This document shows, one piece after another, positions 1 through 13,337 of a DNA stretch of 64,000 bases. The position numbers and the translations under genes were made by a program. How positions within the stretch are numbered: the stretch's first letter is position 1; each line of letters starts with the position of its first letter. The stretch spans positions 1 to 64,000 of the forward strand of contig BBXU01000136.1 in NCBI GenBank assembly GCA_001598975.1, read 5' to 3'. The DNA comes from Parachlorella kessleri. Its lineage: Eukaryota > Chlorophyta > Trebouxiophyceae > Chlorellales > Chlorellaceae. The notes below the pieces were generated by a model. It made no database searches, was not told where the DNA came from, and saw only the letters and a program-made list of their open reading frames with translations.

Positions 1-42
1 CTCGTGTCATATATATATATATATATATATGACACATGCATA

Positions 43-86
<44 letters not shown>

Positions 87-3000
87 CAGCACAGTGCTTG
101 GTGCACGTTTGACATGTTCCCAGCCTGCAGTTTTCCGGCTGCTGCAGACTTGGGCGGCGCCATTGATACCACCCTGCTGGCAGAGTTTGTCGATGATGGC
201 CATGACCTCTTGCTGGCTGTTGGCTCTGGCGTGTCTGAGGAGCTGAGGGAGCTAGCCCAGGAGATGGGGGTAGACCTGGATGCCAGGGACACTGCAGTCA
301 TCGATCACTTCAGCTTTGATGGGCAGCTGGGTGCGGCGGACCACACGGCAGTGCTGGCCACTGACATCCTGGACACGAGGGCCGTGTTCTCGCAGCCATT
401 GAAGGTTGGATCCTGGGTAGTGAGCGTCAATAGATGGGGAGTTTGAGGTACCGGCTAGCCTCACTGAGGACGGCTGCCGAGTTAAGGGGGACTGGAGAGC
501 ATGCTGCCTGTCTATGCTGACCACTAGGGCTCCATTGCTTGCCAGTCCATGTTCCAGTGCCAGGGAGGGCATGTGTGCTCTGCTGGTGCCAGGGGGCTTG
601 AAGGGTGATGGCAGCGCTATGAGAACTCCGCTTTCGCCTGCCGCCACTCGTCACACACTGCCCCCTCCACCCCGCAGGCGCCGGTGCTCTTTCGCGGCAT
701 TGGGATGTCGTTACCCCGGGAAACAGAGCTGGTGAGTGTTCCACTGGAAGCTTCAGAAGCAGTTGCATGACAAGATACCATTGCTGTTGTAGAATCGGCC
801 GAGCACAAGAAATCGACCCCATGACCGCATCAAAGCGTGTTTGCATGTCTGTTTCACTGCTTGCTTCCTGGGCACCGCAGGGTTGGTCGCTCTTGAACGG
901 GAACTCAAAGGCATAGGTCTGGATAGGCTACTCTCAGCTTCACTCCTCACCATAATCAACCCCTGTGGGTTGCTCCTCCACATCAACCCACTCGATCAAA
1001 TCATGCTGGGGCGTGCCTCATGTGCTGTGCAGGCCTTCCTGGCTCTTTGGGGCTCCCCCACCGCCTACTCCAGCAAGCCTGGGACGGCCCTGACGGAGGT
1101 CACACTGGCTGGCAGCGAGCTGGGGCTGGTGGCTCTGGTGCAGGTAAGTGCCTGACTTGTAGTGCCGGCATGGTCAGGGGCTGGAGGCTGGCAGAGCTGG
1201 CCTTGCGGTTTCATTCCTTCCCTTCGGATCCTGCCACCTTGCTTTCTAGGCTGCTAACTGCTGGTGCACAGAGGGACTGCTGGTGGGTGGGAGCAGATCA
1301 CAGATTATGCAAATGCCACACACAGACACCAAAGCTGGAGGCCTGGTGCAGGCCAGGAACAATGCTCGGGTTGCTGTTGCCGGCTCCATCGACATGTTCA
1401 GCAACGAGTTCTTCCGCCATAGCCTCACCAGCAGGCTGGGGGAGAGGTAGGCAGGCAGCTAGCCCAGTGCATGGGAGCCCGCGTGATGTAAGGGAGAAAA
1501 GGTGTTACTTCGCTTGTGGAAGCCGGGGGTAGCACACAGCTGGATTGGCGATCAATTCATCGAGCTGTGTGGCAACAGAGAGAGTTGTAAGTTAGTGCTG
1601 CTCCGGCCCCTCGGTACTGGAAGCCCTGCTTGCTGCGACATCTGCATGAACTTGGCATCACTGGCGCGGCCGGCAAAAGTGAGTACTTTGCCTGTTGACT
1701 CCCGGTCTGAGGCAGCCCTGTCAGACTCGGCATTGCCGGGTCCACGCCACCTCAAAGCTCCCTGAGGGTCTCTCTTGGCAACCCTCCACTGCAGCCTCGT
1801 AGCCTGCAGCGAACGCCGTGCCGCTTCTGAGTGTCCCCAGGTTTGCACCGGTGCGGTGCAAGGGGCTCGTGTCACAACCAGCAGCATCGACACTCAACTG
1901 GGTCCCTTGGTCTCTGCAGCCTCGGCTCCCCCAGCAACGCTGCCTTCTGCTCTGGCATCGCCAAGTGGACCTTCCACGAGCGTGGCGTGCTGCACGCCCA
2001 CAACCTGCGGCACCGCGTGGTAGGCGGGCCCCTGCGGCCGGAGCAGTACCGTGTCTCTGATGACGTGGAGTTTTCTGTGGACATCTTCCTGTGTGAGGAA
2101 GGCAGCTGCGTGCCCTACAAGTGAGTTGTGGGCCTCACAAGCGGGGTGCTGGTGAGGGCTACGAGACAGGGTGGGCGAGGAAGAAGGGGATTCGCAGAGG
2201 GAGGGCAGGCCGTCAGCTGCACAGCGTAGCCTGCCATGCCGCGAGGCTGGGGCTGACGAGGCAGGCCATATGCGGTGCTAAGATATTGGGCGTCCAGTGG
2301 TGGAGCTGTGCCCCCCTGCTGTGTCACCATCTGCTTAGTGAAGAACCCCCAACAGGCTTACGAGCAGTGTGTTGTCATGCTGCTCTGGTCGTGTGCTGCC
2401 TCTGGCAAGACACAAGCCCGTCTCATCATTGGGACACCCTACTCTAACACCGAGTCCTACTGCAGGGCTAAGGATGTGCAAGTGGAGCTGGTCATGCTGG
2501 ACCCCTACATCCGCACAACCCTGCAGCATGACGACAAGGTGGGCCGGTGCAGCGAAAGGGAGGGTGGGGAGCACAAGGCACGGTCGTCGCTGGCTGGACT
2601 GTGTTCAGTAGGCGCAAGCAGGCAGGGGGAGCAACAGCCTGGATGAGCCTTTGGGTTACACAGAAGAGGCGCTGCATACTAGGGGAGACGCTGGACCAAG
2701 ATGCCTGGCAATAGCAGCATGAGGGCCAGCCACAGCCTGCTAGCAAGACACTTGCCACCGCGTAGCTGACAATGCTTGGCGCATGGGCGTGTGAGCAGAG
2801 CGTGGTGTGCCTTCTTGTTATGCAGGGCACCTTCTCAAAGCAGGTCAAGGTGCCAGACACCTATGGCGTTTTCAAGTGGGTATTACAATACCACCGCCCG
2901 GGCTATTCATATATCGACATGACAGAGACGGTTCCCATCAGGCCCTTCCGGCATGATGAGTATGAGCGGTTCATCCAGCAAGTAAGGCGTCAGCGTGGGA

Positions 3001-3361
3001 GGGGTATGCCCTGGGTAGGCGGCGTGGCTTTGGGAGTGATATCAATGCATGTAAAAGTTATCCAGTTGCTGGCTTTCTTCTCTGCGGCACTGTGGGCAGG
3101 TAGTGCTGAAGAGGTGAAACTTTCAGCTCTGGATTAATGGTGGAAAGCTGCAAACTGAGGGGTTCCCCGATTGGGACACGCCTTCAAGCAGACATCTGCC
3201 TTGTAGCTGGTTAGCTTTGTTAACCTGTAGGTACAAGTACGCCACATTGTGACTGACCTTACTGTCATCTCTCCATGCAGGCCTACCCTTACTATGCCAG
3301 CGTCTTCAGCGTCATGGCGGGCTTCTTTGCGGTGGGCTTTTTCTTCCTCTACCACAAATGA
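1..3361 (+). CDS. OST48: Oligosaccharyltransferase 48 kDa subunit (OST48/DDOST/WBP1), 5' partial
   Basis: Subunit of the ER-membrane oligosaccharyltransferase that transfers the glycan to Asn-X-Ser/Thr. The window begins inside an intron upstream of the first visible exon (about 131-404). Later exons: 678-731, 1033-1143, 1352-1446, about 1920-2120, 2466-2538, 2826-2981 and 3281-3361. Recognisable family blocks in order are an N-terminal GIFT-like segment (AVIDHFSFDG), PVLFRGIGMS, ARNNARVAVAGSIDMFS, AKWTFHERGVL, the VPDTYGVFKW and RPFRHDEYERF motifs, then a C-terminal membrane helix ending in YHK before TGA. This order and the C-terminal ending match plant OST48 (Arabidopsis DGL1). The N-terminus and signal peptide lie outside the window. 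The boundary of the exon near 1920 is uncertain, and a small exon between 1447 and 1919 may be missed. Confidence 0.92.
9..82. repeat. (TA)n microsatellite in an OST48 intron
   Basis: Two AT-dinucleotide tracts, about 9-30 and 48-82, are separated by a short GACACATGCATATGC spacer. They lie in the intron before the first visible OST48 exon. No function is implied. Confidence 0.9.
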
Positions 3362-3568
3362 TGGCGCAGCAACAGCAGCGGAATCTTGTGTGGCAATGTC
3401 CGGCCTCAGACCTGGGTGAAGACCGGGTGTGGGGTATAGGCTTGTGTTGGGTGCGCACAGTAACTGATATGTTTGTATCAGTTGTGGATGCCAGGCTTCT
3501 GTCCTAGCCGCCATGACTGGCAGAGCTTGCCTATTGACTGGCGACTGGCAAGTCTCCGAGATCAGTTG

Positions 3569-3573
3569 TTACA
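3569..3573 (-). promoter_or_regulatory. Candidate TGTAA poly(A) signal for the aldo/keto reductase
   Basis: TGTAA on the minus strand, about 105 bases past the AKR stop codon. TGTAA is the usual green-algal nuclear polyadenylation signal. Assignment rests on position only. Confidence 0.35.
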
Positions 3574-3677
3574 TGGCTACATGTGATAAAGGGGCAGCAC
3601 GTCCCCATGCACACAATACAACAATTGCAGAGCCCCAGGAGCCCCCTAGCTGCCTAAAGACTGGCACTGGTGCAGCG

Positions 3678-5871
3678 CTAGCCATGCTGCCCAAGCTTGA
3701 GGTGCCCTGTGATTGCCAGCTCATCCAGTTCAGACACTTCCCCGCTGGTCAGGCGCCACCCCAGCGCCCCCGCGTTTCCCGCGGCCTGCTCGGCTGTCTT
3801 AGCCCCTGGGATGGGAACGACGCCCTTGCAGATCAGCCAGTTCAGGGCCACCTGCATGGCACTTGGATATGCAGCACCTAAGCAGGTTTTCCATGGGCGA
3901 GCGGTGTTGTGCACAGAAGGACAAAGTTGTGAGTATTGTTCACCCCGGCCTCGCTGTAATTCGCATTGCCTGCCACCTTCAACAAAGTACATATACCAAA
4001 GCATAACTGCGTAGACCCCTGTCAGCCCAGTATACCCGTACCTCCTCTCTGATTGCACTACCTGCCAACCTCAATAAATAAGGTACATATACAGTGGGCC
4101 CAGCCTGCTAGCCGATTGGCCTGGCCACCCCGACCCAAGGAGGAGGCCTCCCTGCCAGGTCCTGGGATTAGTATCTCCCAGGAGGAAGCGCTGGTGCCCA
4201 CCTGAGAGGAAGTCTTCCCACCGTGTGCTTCTCCCAACGCGCGTAGCTTGTCTACAATGGGCTGGATCTGGTCAAATGAGTAGTTACCAAAGCGTCGAGC
4301 GCCCTGCACACGCTTGGCGCATGTGGACATCACACCGTGTGAGCAAGTTCTAGTTGTTAGGTGGCACTAACACAATTCGCACCACCTGCCCCTTGAATGT
4401 TCAAGTCACATGATTGCTCAGATATTGATGTGCTTGCTAATCCTGATACCGCCGGACGTTCAGACAGCCTGCCAGCGATTGCAAGGTGCGAATCATCTCG
4501 TACCCTACTTTCTCACAAGTACCCATGATCAGCTACACAGTTTCCCTGCCGGAAATCACCTGCGGCCTGTTGATAGCGCTGTACTTGCCGGTCAGCCTGC
4601 CCATGGCCAGGGGGCTGTAGGCAACCAAGCTGACGTTTAGCTCTTGGCAGGCCGCCAGCAGGCCACTTCGCTCGGGCAGGGCATGGCAGAGGGACATCTC
4701 GACCTGCCAGGTGCAGCATACGGGGGCGCATGTCATGCACGAGGTTGTCGACCTCTGCCTGCCTGGCGGTGCTATATGATTTGACGAGCAGCGCTACTAG
4801 CCTCAGTGCCCAGAGATGAAAACAAACTCGGGCAAGATACAGAGCACTACTGTATACAGCCCTGGCAGTCCAGTCTGCCCATACCTGCCTTCCAATCCGC
4901 ATTGCCAGCCACCTCCACCAAACATAACGGGGGGTTCATGGTAGGGTGCTGCACCTGGTTGAGCACAAGAGGCACTCCTGCCTCTGCCAGGACGCGGTGT
5001 GTTTCGCGCACTTCAGCCACCGAGCAGTTGCTGACGCCCACAGCCCGCGTCAGCCCGCTCTCCACGGCTGCCACCAGGCTGGTGGCCAGGGTCTGCAAAG
5101 CACACAGGGCAGCACGGGCTCTGAGTTTCACTCAAGACAGCTATGTTGCGCTGTTCCTAGGCAGGTGGGCTCCAGTGCCGGTATGCAGGACGGCTCTCAG
5201 GGCACAGTGCAATATGAAACACCTGACAGTGACTGGGAGTACCCCCTTCCCCTCTGCCCACCTTGATTGACCGGGGCGAAGTCAGGGGGGTATGCACTAG
5301 ATACACATCCAGCTGGTCCACCCCTAACCTGTCCACAGACTGCTGCAATGCCGCCAGCATGCTACTGGGCTCTCTTATGCGCCATGGCAGCGGCATATAC
5401 TTGCTGACACCCACAGCCTTCTGCCGATTCCCAGGTGAAGCTGCCAGGCAGCGGCCGAGATAGCACTCAGACTCTCCCCAGCCGCCCAGAAGGCCAGCTC
5501 CATACGTCTGTGGTATGGACATAACATAGCATGACACAACTGATGCTGGGCAGTGAGGCGCTGTGACTACAGTACCCTAAAGACACCACTGCAGTAGGTT
5601 TAACAGGCTAATGCAAACAGGCACTGAAAAGGAGAGAGACCGAACCGCACAGCACGGAGGGAAGCGCCACCTCTGCTGTGTCAAAGAAGTTGACGTCTGC
5701 AGCCAGGGAGGCCTCGAACGCGCTGCGCATGCTGTCGTGTGTAAGAGACTTGTCAAAGGAGTTGTAGCCCCAGGTCCACCGGTCTCCCCAGCTCCAAAGT
5801 CCAACGCCCAGTGGAGAGGCTATGTGCAGTTTGCAAGAGGAGGGCCCCAGGCTGACAGGGTCCCCTTCCAT
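3678..5871 (-). CDS. Aldo/keto reductase, chloroplast At1g06690-like
   Basis: NADPH-dependent oxidoreductase of the AKR superfamily (TIM barrel); substrate not predictable. Exons in transcription order: about 5671-5871, 5262-5507, 4955-5092, 4560-4703, 4202-4303 and 3678-3851. All five introns between these exons are phase 0. The protein shows [17 protein letters not shown] (the active-site Asp/Tyr region), [30 protein letters not shown] and the cofactor-binding [12 protein letters not shown], then NAGALGWRL near the end. This combination matches the plant plastid protein At1g06690. The chosen ATG (5871) gives no transit peptide, so an additional upstream exon is possible. It is transcribed divergently from the Hv1 gene, about 290 bases away. 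Confidence 0.88.
4008..4068. repeat. Dispersed repeat copy 1
   Basis: About 60 bases (GCGTAGACCCCTGTCAGCCC onward, through CCCGTACCTCCTCTCTGAT) in the last AKR intron. They recur with few differences at about 55985-56045. Probably a fragment of a short interspersed element. Confidence 0.6.
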
Positions 5872-6160
5872 AGTGTATGTGCGTGACCCTTATTTGCAAA
5901 TAGTTGTGGCTGTACGGACACCTGTGCGAGATGGCCCGGATGCGAGGTGCAGGTAGACCTATGATATCATCGTCCACCAGTCTGGCGATCGCAGGTTCTT
6001 GAATCCATGACGCAGTGCTGAAGAGATTCAACCACGGCAGATCATCGGCTTGTCCCATGCCTTGTTCCTCCCCTCCGGCGCCCTGCGGGGGCTGCTGCGT
6101 ATACGTGTACCGACGACTTGAAAACAACACAGCAATGCACGATTACGCCAGTTACCTGAG
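5872..6160. promoter_or_regulatory. Divergent intergenic region between AKR and Hv1
   Basis: This 289-base stretch separates the two divergent start codons and must hold both 5' regions if the ATG choices are right. No clear TATA box was seen. It could also contain an unrecognised first AKR exon. Confidence 0.4.
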
Positions 6161-9040
6161 ATGGTGCTGTTGCACATCATGAGAACACTTGCCACCCGAG
6201 CGCACACGGGGTTGCCAAGGGTGCAGCAGGGCAGGCCCCTGCAAGCACTGCACTCTACTTGCCATAGTAGAACAGGCAGTGCGTCGGCTGCCTTACCTTT
6301 GCTAAGACCTGATTCAGGTTCGGTTGTGAGGAGCAGCCTTTTCGCTGCAACTCAACAGGTGTGTTAGTGACAAACACCATACCTCCCACTGGCCTGCTTT
6401 GTTACTTGCACAATACACTCAGAGACCTTTGAGGCACGGCCACAGCTCACTGAGGCAGTGTTTCCTGATACTCCTGCAGTGGCTAGTTGAGCAGCAGCAT
6501 CCACGTGTCCGCACACGAGAGCATCGTTCTAGTGTCGACCAACGCAGGGAGCTGCCACGGCAGTTTGCTTCTGCGAACTACCCTAGTGATGCGCTGGATG
6601 GATCGGTAGCAGCTATTCGGCACCCACCAGAGCCTGACGGCGCCAGCAGCAGCAGCAGCAGCAACGGTCACAGCCAGCACGGTTTAACAACCGGCCCTCA
6701 GGCCTCAGCTCGTAGCAAGCAGCAGCAGCAGTCACAGCAGAAAGGTGGGGCAGCACGTTCACAACCGCAGCATCCGCCAAGCGTCGCACACGCAGCTGTC
6801 ACCGACCAGAGCCTGGGCCAGCACAACGGGTCTAATGGGGGCCACCATGGTCATGGGGTCCCTCCTGGCGCCCCTGTGTGGAAGCTGCGGATGGGCCGCT
6901 ACCTGGAGAGCAACGAGTGCCACATGATTGTCATCAGCCTGGTGATGCTGGTGAGCCCTGGAGGCCAAGAGGTCTCAAGGAAAGGTCTCTGCTACCTTGT
7001 GTCCCTGGGATGCCGTGCGGAGTTACCACTGGGTATCCATGGTGTCATATGTATTGCCCGACTCTTAAACCAGAAAGCGTGCCTGTGCCCCTCCAGGATT
7101 TGACGATTGTGGTGACGGAGCTCATCCTGGGCAGCCTTTTTACGCATGGGCAGCCCATGCCCCATGCAGGTGCACAGTTGGCCCCTGGCTGCCGCAATGA
7201 TCCGCATGGTCTTTCCATACACCACGAACTGCATACCAGACCAGGACAAAGCTGGATTTTGACCCAAGGCGGACCAAGAACACTTCTTCTCATTATCAAT
7301 GCCAGTGATGACGGGTTTCTTGTTTGGATGCAGTCCATGTGGCGGAGGAGATCCTGTCCTGGTCTAGCATCGGCATCCTTGGCTTATTCGCCACTGAGCT
7401 TTTGGCCAAGCTCATCTGCTTTGGGTCCCAGTACTTTGCACACAGCCGATGGCACTTCTTTGACGCGGGTGAGACGGACCCTTAGCTTACAATGCGCCCT
7501 GGGCAGCCCCCTTGCACGTTGTGTGCATGGTGCATGCCAGCGCAGCATGGTATGGTTGGTGCTGGCAGCTGCTGCCTTTGGACAGGAAGCCAGAAGGAGC
7601 TCAGCGGTAAGGTGCTGGACCTGCAGTGGTGGTGACACTGTCGCTCGGCCTGGAGCTGACACTGAAGGGAGTGGCGGGCGAGGCGGCATCACTACTCATG
7701 TTCTTCAGGTGACAACAAGCTAACTTCTACCCAACGCCGTCTTAACTCCGTAAGAGCAAGGAGCACACTGCATGCAGCTTCTTGCGTGGATGAGGCCCAG
7801 TTCCAGGGGGTCGTTGTTGCAAAGGTCTCGACTGACAGCAACGACCTGGCAAATCCCGTCCAACAGAGGCGCTTCCTGCGCTTTGCCTCTCTATGCAACT
7901 GGCGGGCACCCTGCTAACCTCCTCTTTACTCGGCCCTTGCCCGCCACACACCCCACTTGCAGGCTTTGGAAGTACACCCCGGAGTTCATGCGGGTGGCGC
8001 GGCACGCCCCCGAGGTGGCTGAGGCAGCAAGGGTGGCACGGCACAGCCCTGAGCTCGTGCGGGCGCTGAGCCACATGCCCGAGGCCGCGCGCGTGCTGCG
8101 GCACTCCCCAGAGGTTGCCAGGGTCTTCAGGTGGGAATGGGTCCGTGCGTGCGCAGTGAGGAACATGCGGTCTGGGGACCGGAGCAGTGCAGGGTGCCAA
8201 GCTTGGAATTGCAGACAGGCGAGGTGTTCTTAGCTTTGCCTGGGCGATGCATGCAGAAAGCCGCCCTGCCCGGTTGCCTGGCTGGCTGGAGAGCTCTCCC
8301 AGCACGAGCCCCGTTATGTTTCTTGCAGGCATGTGCCGGAGGCGCTGCGGGTATTTCACTACATCCCCGAGTTCTTCCGCTTTGTGCGCCACACCCCCGA
8401 ACTCTTCCGCCTGTGGCGCGTGGCGCGCATAGCGCACGCCAGCGCCGAAGCCATGGCCCTGGCGACCGCCAAGGACCAGGAGGAGCAGAGGCAGCTGCTG
8501 GCCAAAGTAACACAGGCAAGCCCGAGCTATGCTGTGTTCCTTCTGACCAACAGATGGTAGTGCTGCTGCTAACTAATGCCTTTATCCTTCTACGGCTGGC
8601 TCCATCTCTTGGGTTCATCTCTTGGGTTCTTGGGCTGTCAGCGTGTAAGTACACGGGTAGCAAAACCTCCATAGCTTGCCAGTGGCCACTCTGTAACAGC
8701 CAGGGCAAGGGGCCAAGCCCCTGAGGCACCCTAGCCCATGACACACGGCGCTGTTGCTCATCACCGCGTTGCCTGCGGCTGCCTGGTGCAGGAGCTTGCC
8801 ACAGAGAAGGGTCGCCGGCTGGACTTGGAGGCGGAGGTGGTGGCGCTGCGGCAGGTGCTGACCCCAGCGCAGCAGGCGCAGGTGGCGGCTGAGCTGCTGG
8901 CAGGGCTGCCCAGCAGCAAGCCGGGGGCACACCAGGACAGGGTCTGGGAGGCGGGGCTGAGCACCGCGCAGTCCATGAGCGAAAGTGACAGTGAGAATGG
9001 GAGCTACCCTGGGGGTATTGAGGCGAAAAAGAGGCGGTAG
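6161..9040 (+). CDS. HVCN1-like: Voltage-gated proton channel (Hv1/VSOP-type) with expanded repeat-bearing S4 region
   Basis: Voltage-sensor-only H+ channel. Exons: about 6161-6358, 6480-6950, 7097-7169, 7334-7468, 7627-7708, 7963-8130, 8329-8506 (or 8515 using AG|GCAAGC) and 8792-9040. S1 carries the selectivity Asp (VMLD, codon 7097) and, seven residues on, Glu (TELIL), equivalent to human D112 and E119. S2 (LFATELLAK) keeps the F150/E153/K157 pattern, and S3 (FFDAVVV) keeps D174. S4 starts SLLMFFRLWK, then runs into about eight repeats of the type RHxPExxRV. It ends in FRLWRVARI, the canonical Hv1 S4 signature, followed by a charged coiled coil as in animal Hv1. The human Zn-site His140 position is Ser. 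The N-terminus is Ser/Gln-rich. A 5' exon (MRTLATRAH) splices in frame and may be an organelle leader, but this start is tentative. Confidence 0.85.
7963..8442 (+). repeat. Coding decapeptide tandem array in Hv1 S4 region
   Basis: Mostly 30-base units, one of 39 bases, encode ten-residue units of the form (A/L/F/V)-R-H-x-P-E-x-x-R-V. Examples: YTPEFMRV, RHAPEV, RHSPELVRA, SHMPEAARV, RHSPEVARV, RHVPEALRV, HYIPEFFRF, RHTPELFRL. The array spans two exons (7963-8130 and 8329 on). Both start with the same CAG|G phase-2 junction, so the frame is continuous across the intron. Confidence 0.9.
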
Positions 9041-9882
9041 GGATGGCAGGGTCTGGGACAGGTGGCGACAGGCCCAGCGCCTAGATGACAATGGCAGCTG
9101 TGTGTAGTGGGAGCTGTTAGGGCGTAAGCACCTGAAGACGAGCAAGGGCTATCAGGCTTCAACGGGGCCTCGTGGCTGATGCCTGTGCTCAACAACAAGG
9201 AGTGAATTTGCTACGCTCCACGATTTAATTACCTATGACTGTAGACAAGTGCTCCATAGGCCTGGTATCAGCGCAGATGTGCTCCCACAGTGACAGACTG
9301 ACAGCGGACACGGCATGCAACTACTTGACTAATTGTGGCTACCACTCCATGTACTGAACACTGTGGTTAATGACAGCTATAACTGTGCGCTGCTTGAATA
9401 GGATGATGTAATAAGGCTGGAATGCGCATGTGACAGCAAACTTTGGAGAGCAATATGGTCAGTTCTAGCTGCGTCATTCCTCATTATGCAGTTGGGACTT
9501 CTGACACACTGCCCACGGGCCACCTTACAGCCACGTCCAGGTGGTTGAAGCTAGATTGGATCGATGCCCTGCTACACGCTGGGTGCACAGTACCTAGCCA
9601 CCCCAGACAGCTATATATTGTACCGAGGAGTACTCTGGACCCTGAGGCCTTTGATGACTCAAATGCGCCGCAATACTCAGTAGCAACAAGCACAAGACGC
9701 AACATAAAACAGCAAAACTGTGCACTGCCAAAACTGTGAACAACAAAGCTGGCCACATCAACGAATATGCCACAGTGCGCAACGTGTGCTGAAGTATGTA
9801 ACCCCTACTGCCAAGTAGTTGAGCAAGAATGATTCATAAACCCCAAGTCACTTCAAGGCAGCCCAGGCGCAGGCGGCTTTTC
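9041..9882. other. Intergenic region between Hv1 and adenylate kinase
   Basis: AT-richer sequence between two convergent genes. It holds a TGTAA at 9407-9411 that could serve Hv1. No coding exon, RNA gene or repeat recognised. Confidence 0.5.
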
Positions 9883-11513
<1,631 letters not shown>

Positions 11514-12104
11514 GGTGGCAGCACGATGAGGCACGTGACGAGGAACGAACCCTTGCAACCCCCAACTTGAGGCAGCAGATTTTATAGTAGAAACAGAATA
11601 AATCAGGTGAGAGGGCGTACTGGCTGGTTAGTCTGGTCCCCTTAGTCACCCCCATTAGTTAGTCAAGGCGGGACAAGTACGTTGCTCGCTGCTCCTGCCA
11701 GGATCCTCTTATGCATGATTATGCCTTGAAATAGCAAGCCTAGACCCAGGTTGGAGGACATGGACATGGCTAGCCAGCCGCCATCGGCCTCTTAAGTGGC
11801 AGCGAGGGGCTCGCCTTGACGTAATTTGCCTTTTTATAGCCTTGGATCAGACTCTTGATCAGTTCCAAAGTGATTTGCCTCGCTTGAAAGCACCGGGAAG
11901 TACAGAACTAGCCGCCATTCGCCTGACTAATACTTCAGCCGGGCTCCTGGGAGCTCCTTTTCCCTTCTGCCTTCCAGGTAGCTGTTCGTGTTCCCTGCTC
12001 GTCTAGAACGAGTGTAAGAAATATTGCTAGCTTTTGCGGGCCAAAGAGACTGCACCAGCTTGCTTCCGGCTGGCCATAATCTGTGCAGAGGTTTTGATCG
12101 CAGA
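11514..12104. other. Divergent intergenic region between ADK and dynein LC1
   Basis: Holds the 5' flanks of two divergently transcribed genes. No exon, RNA gene or long repeat recognised. Confidence 0.5.
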
Positions 12105-13115
12105 ATGTCAAAGGCTACTTCGTGCAAGGATGCTATCGCCAAGTTTGCTGCAGCCAAAGGCGTGGTCGCAGCCGAGGCGGAAAAGGTGCGGGATTACTGG
12201 CTAGCTGCCTTTGCAGGGTGGATCAGTATGAACAGGAGAACCTCCGTTGTGTAGTGCAGGTGGTGCTTTGTGGGATGTGCCCGCCTGTTGAAAAGATGGA
12301 CAGCAGCCTGAACAGTCTCAAGTGCTGCCGGCACCTGGCACTGTCCACCAACAACATTGACAAGATTGGCAGCTTGTCCGGCTTGGAGAAGCTGGAGATA
12401 TTGTCACTCGGCCGCAACTGCCTGAAGAAGCTGGAGAACCTTGACGGCATCGCCGGCACTCTTCAGGAGCTTTGGCTGAGCTATAACCAAATAGACCGGC
12501 TGGTGAGCGTGGTATGCAGGTCTGCTAGGTGCGGTCTGGAGGCTGCTTCTGCTGGCAGACGGGAGACAGCTCAAACTATGAGATTGCAGGTTGTCAGCAT
12601 TGGCAGATGTTGACACTGTCACCATTGGATGCTGAGTCTGGGCGCAGGCGGGCATCGAGAAATGCTCCCGCCTACGGGTGCTGTACATGTCAAACAACAA
12701 GCTGAAGGACTGGACGGAGCTGGATCGGCTGTCAGCACTGCAAGGCCTGGAGGAGCTGCTGCTTATTGGCAACCCGCTCTACAATGAGTTCAAAGACAAC
12801 AACGCACTCCCACAATATAGGATAGAGGTGCGACAGGATCTTAATGGGATTTAGGAGTTGCAGAGGCCAGGCAATGGGGTCTATGCAGATTGGTTACATG
12901 GGCACTCAGCACTGCCCTGGTTCTGATAGCCAACTTGCGTCTGTTGATCGGCAACGGAGAGACGTCAAGCAATCATCATGACGGGCCACTGCACAGGGTG
13001 CATCGCCTGATATGCTACTTCCGGCATCTTACAGGTGCTCAAGCGGCTACCGCATCTCAAGAAGCTGGATGGGGTGCCAGTGGATGTGGACGAGCGCCAG
13101 GCCGCCCAGGCCTAG
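12105..13115 (+). CDS. DNAL1: Outer-arm axonemal dynein light chain 1 (LC1, DNAL1)
   Basis: Leucine-rich-repeat light chain that binds the motor domain of an outer-arm dynein heavy chain in cilia and flagella. Four exons: 12105-12185, 12260-12502, 12648-12827 and 13035-13115. All junctions are phase 0, and the product is 194 residues against about 198 in Chlamydomonas LC1. The sequence shows PPVEKMD, LALSTNNIDKI, LSLGRNCLKK, LQELWLSYNQID, LRVLYMSNNKL, LIGNPLYNEF, RIEVLKRLPHLKKLDG and VPVDVDERQ. These are the LC1 repeats and C-terminal helix in order. The frame is fully intact, implying a functional motile flagellum at some life stage. Confidence 0.97.
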
Positions 13116-13337
13116 AGCAAGAAAGCAACTGTCACCAAGGCGGGCACAACACAGAGATCCCCAACCTATAGTGATCAAAGCTTCAACAGTGCACTGCGTA
13201 ATACTTGGGCTTCCAAAACATATTTGTACTTCGGCCGCTCCTTCCTCCTTCTATGCTTAGGTCGGTGTCAATCTGCTTCTCAGTGCTAACAGCATGTCTA
13301 TGACAGCCAAGTCCTTCACCGGCTGATACATGATGAA

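Noticed and set aside
8531..8724. Antisense and alternate-frame long ORFs over Hv1 repeats
   Set aside because: GC-rich repeat codons keep other frames open. Only the frame with voltage-sensor motifs is consistent across introns.
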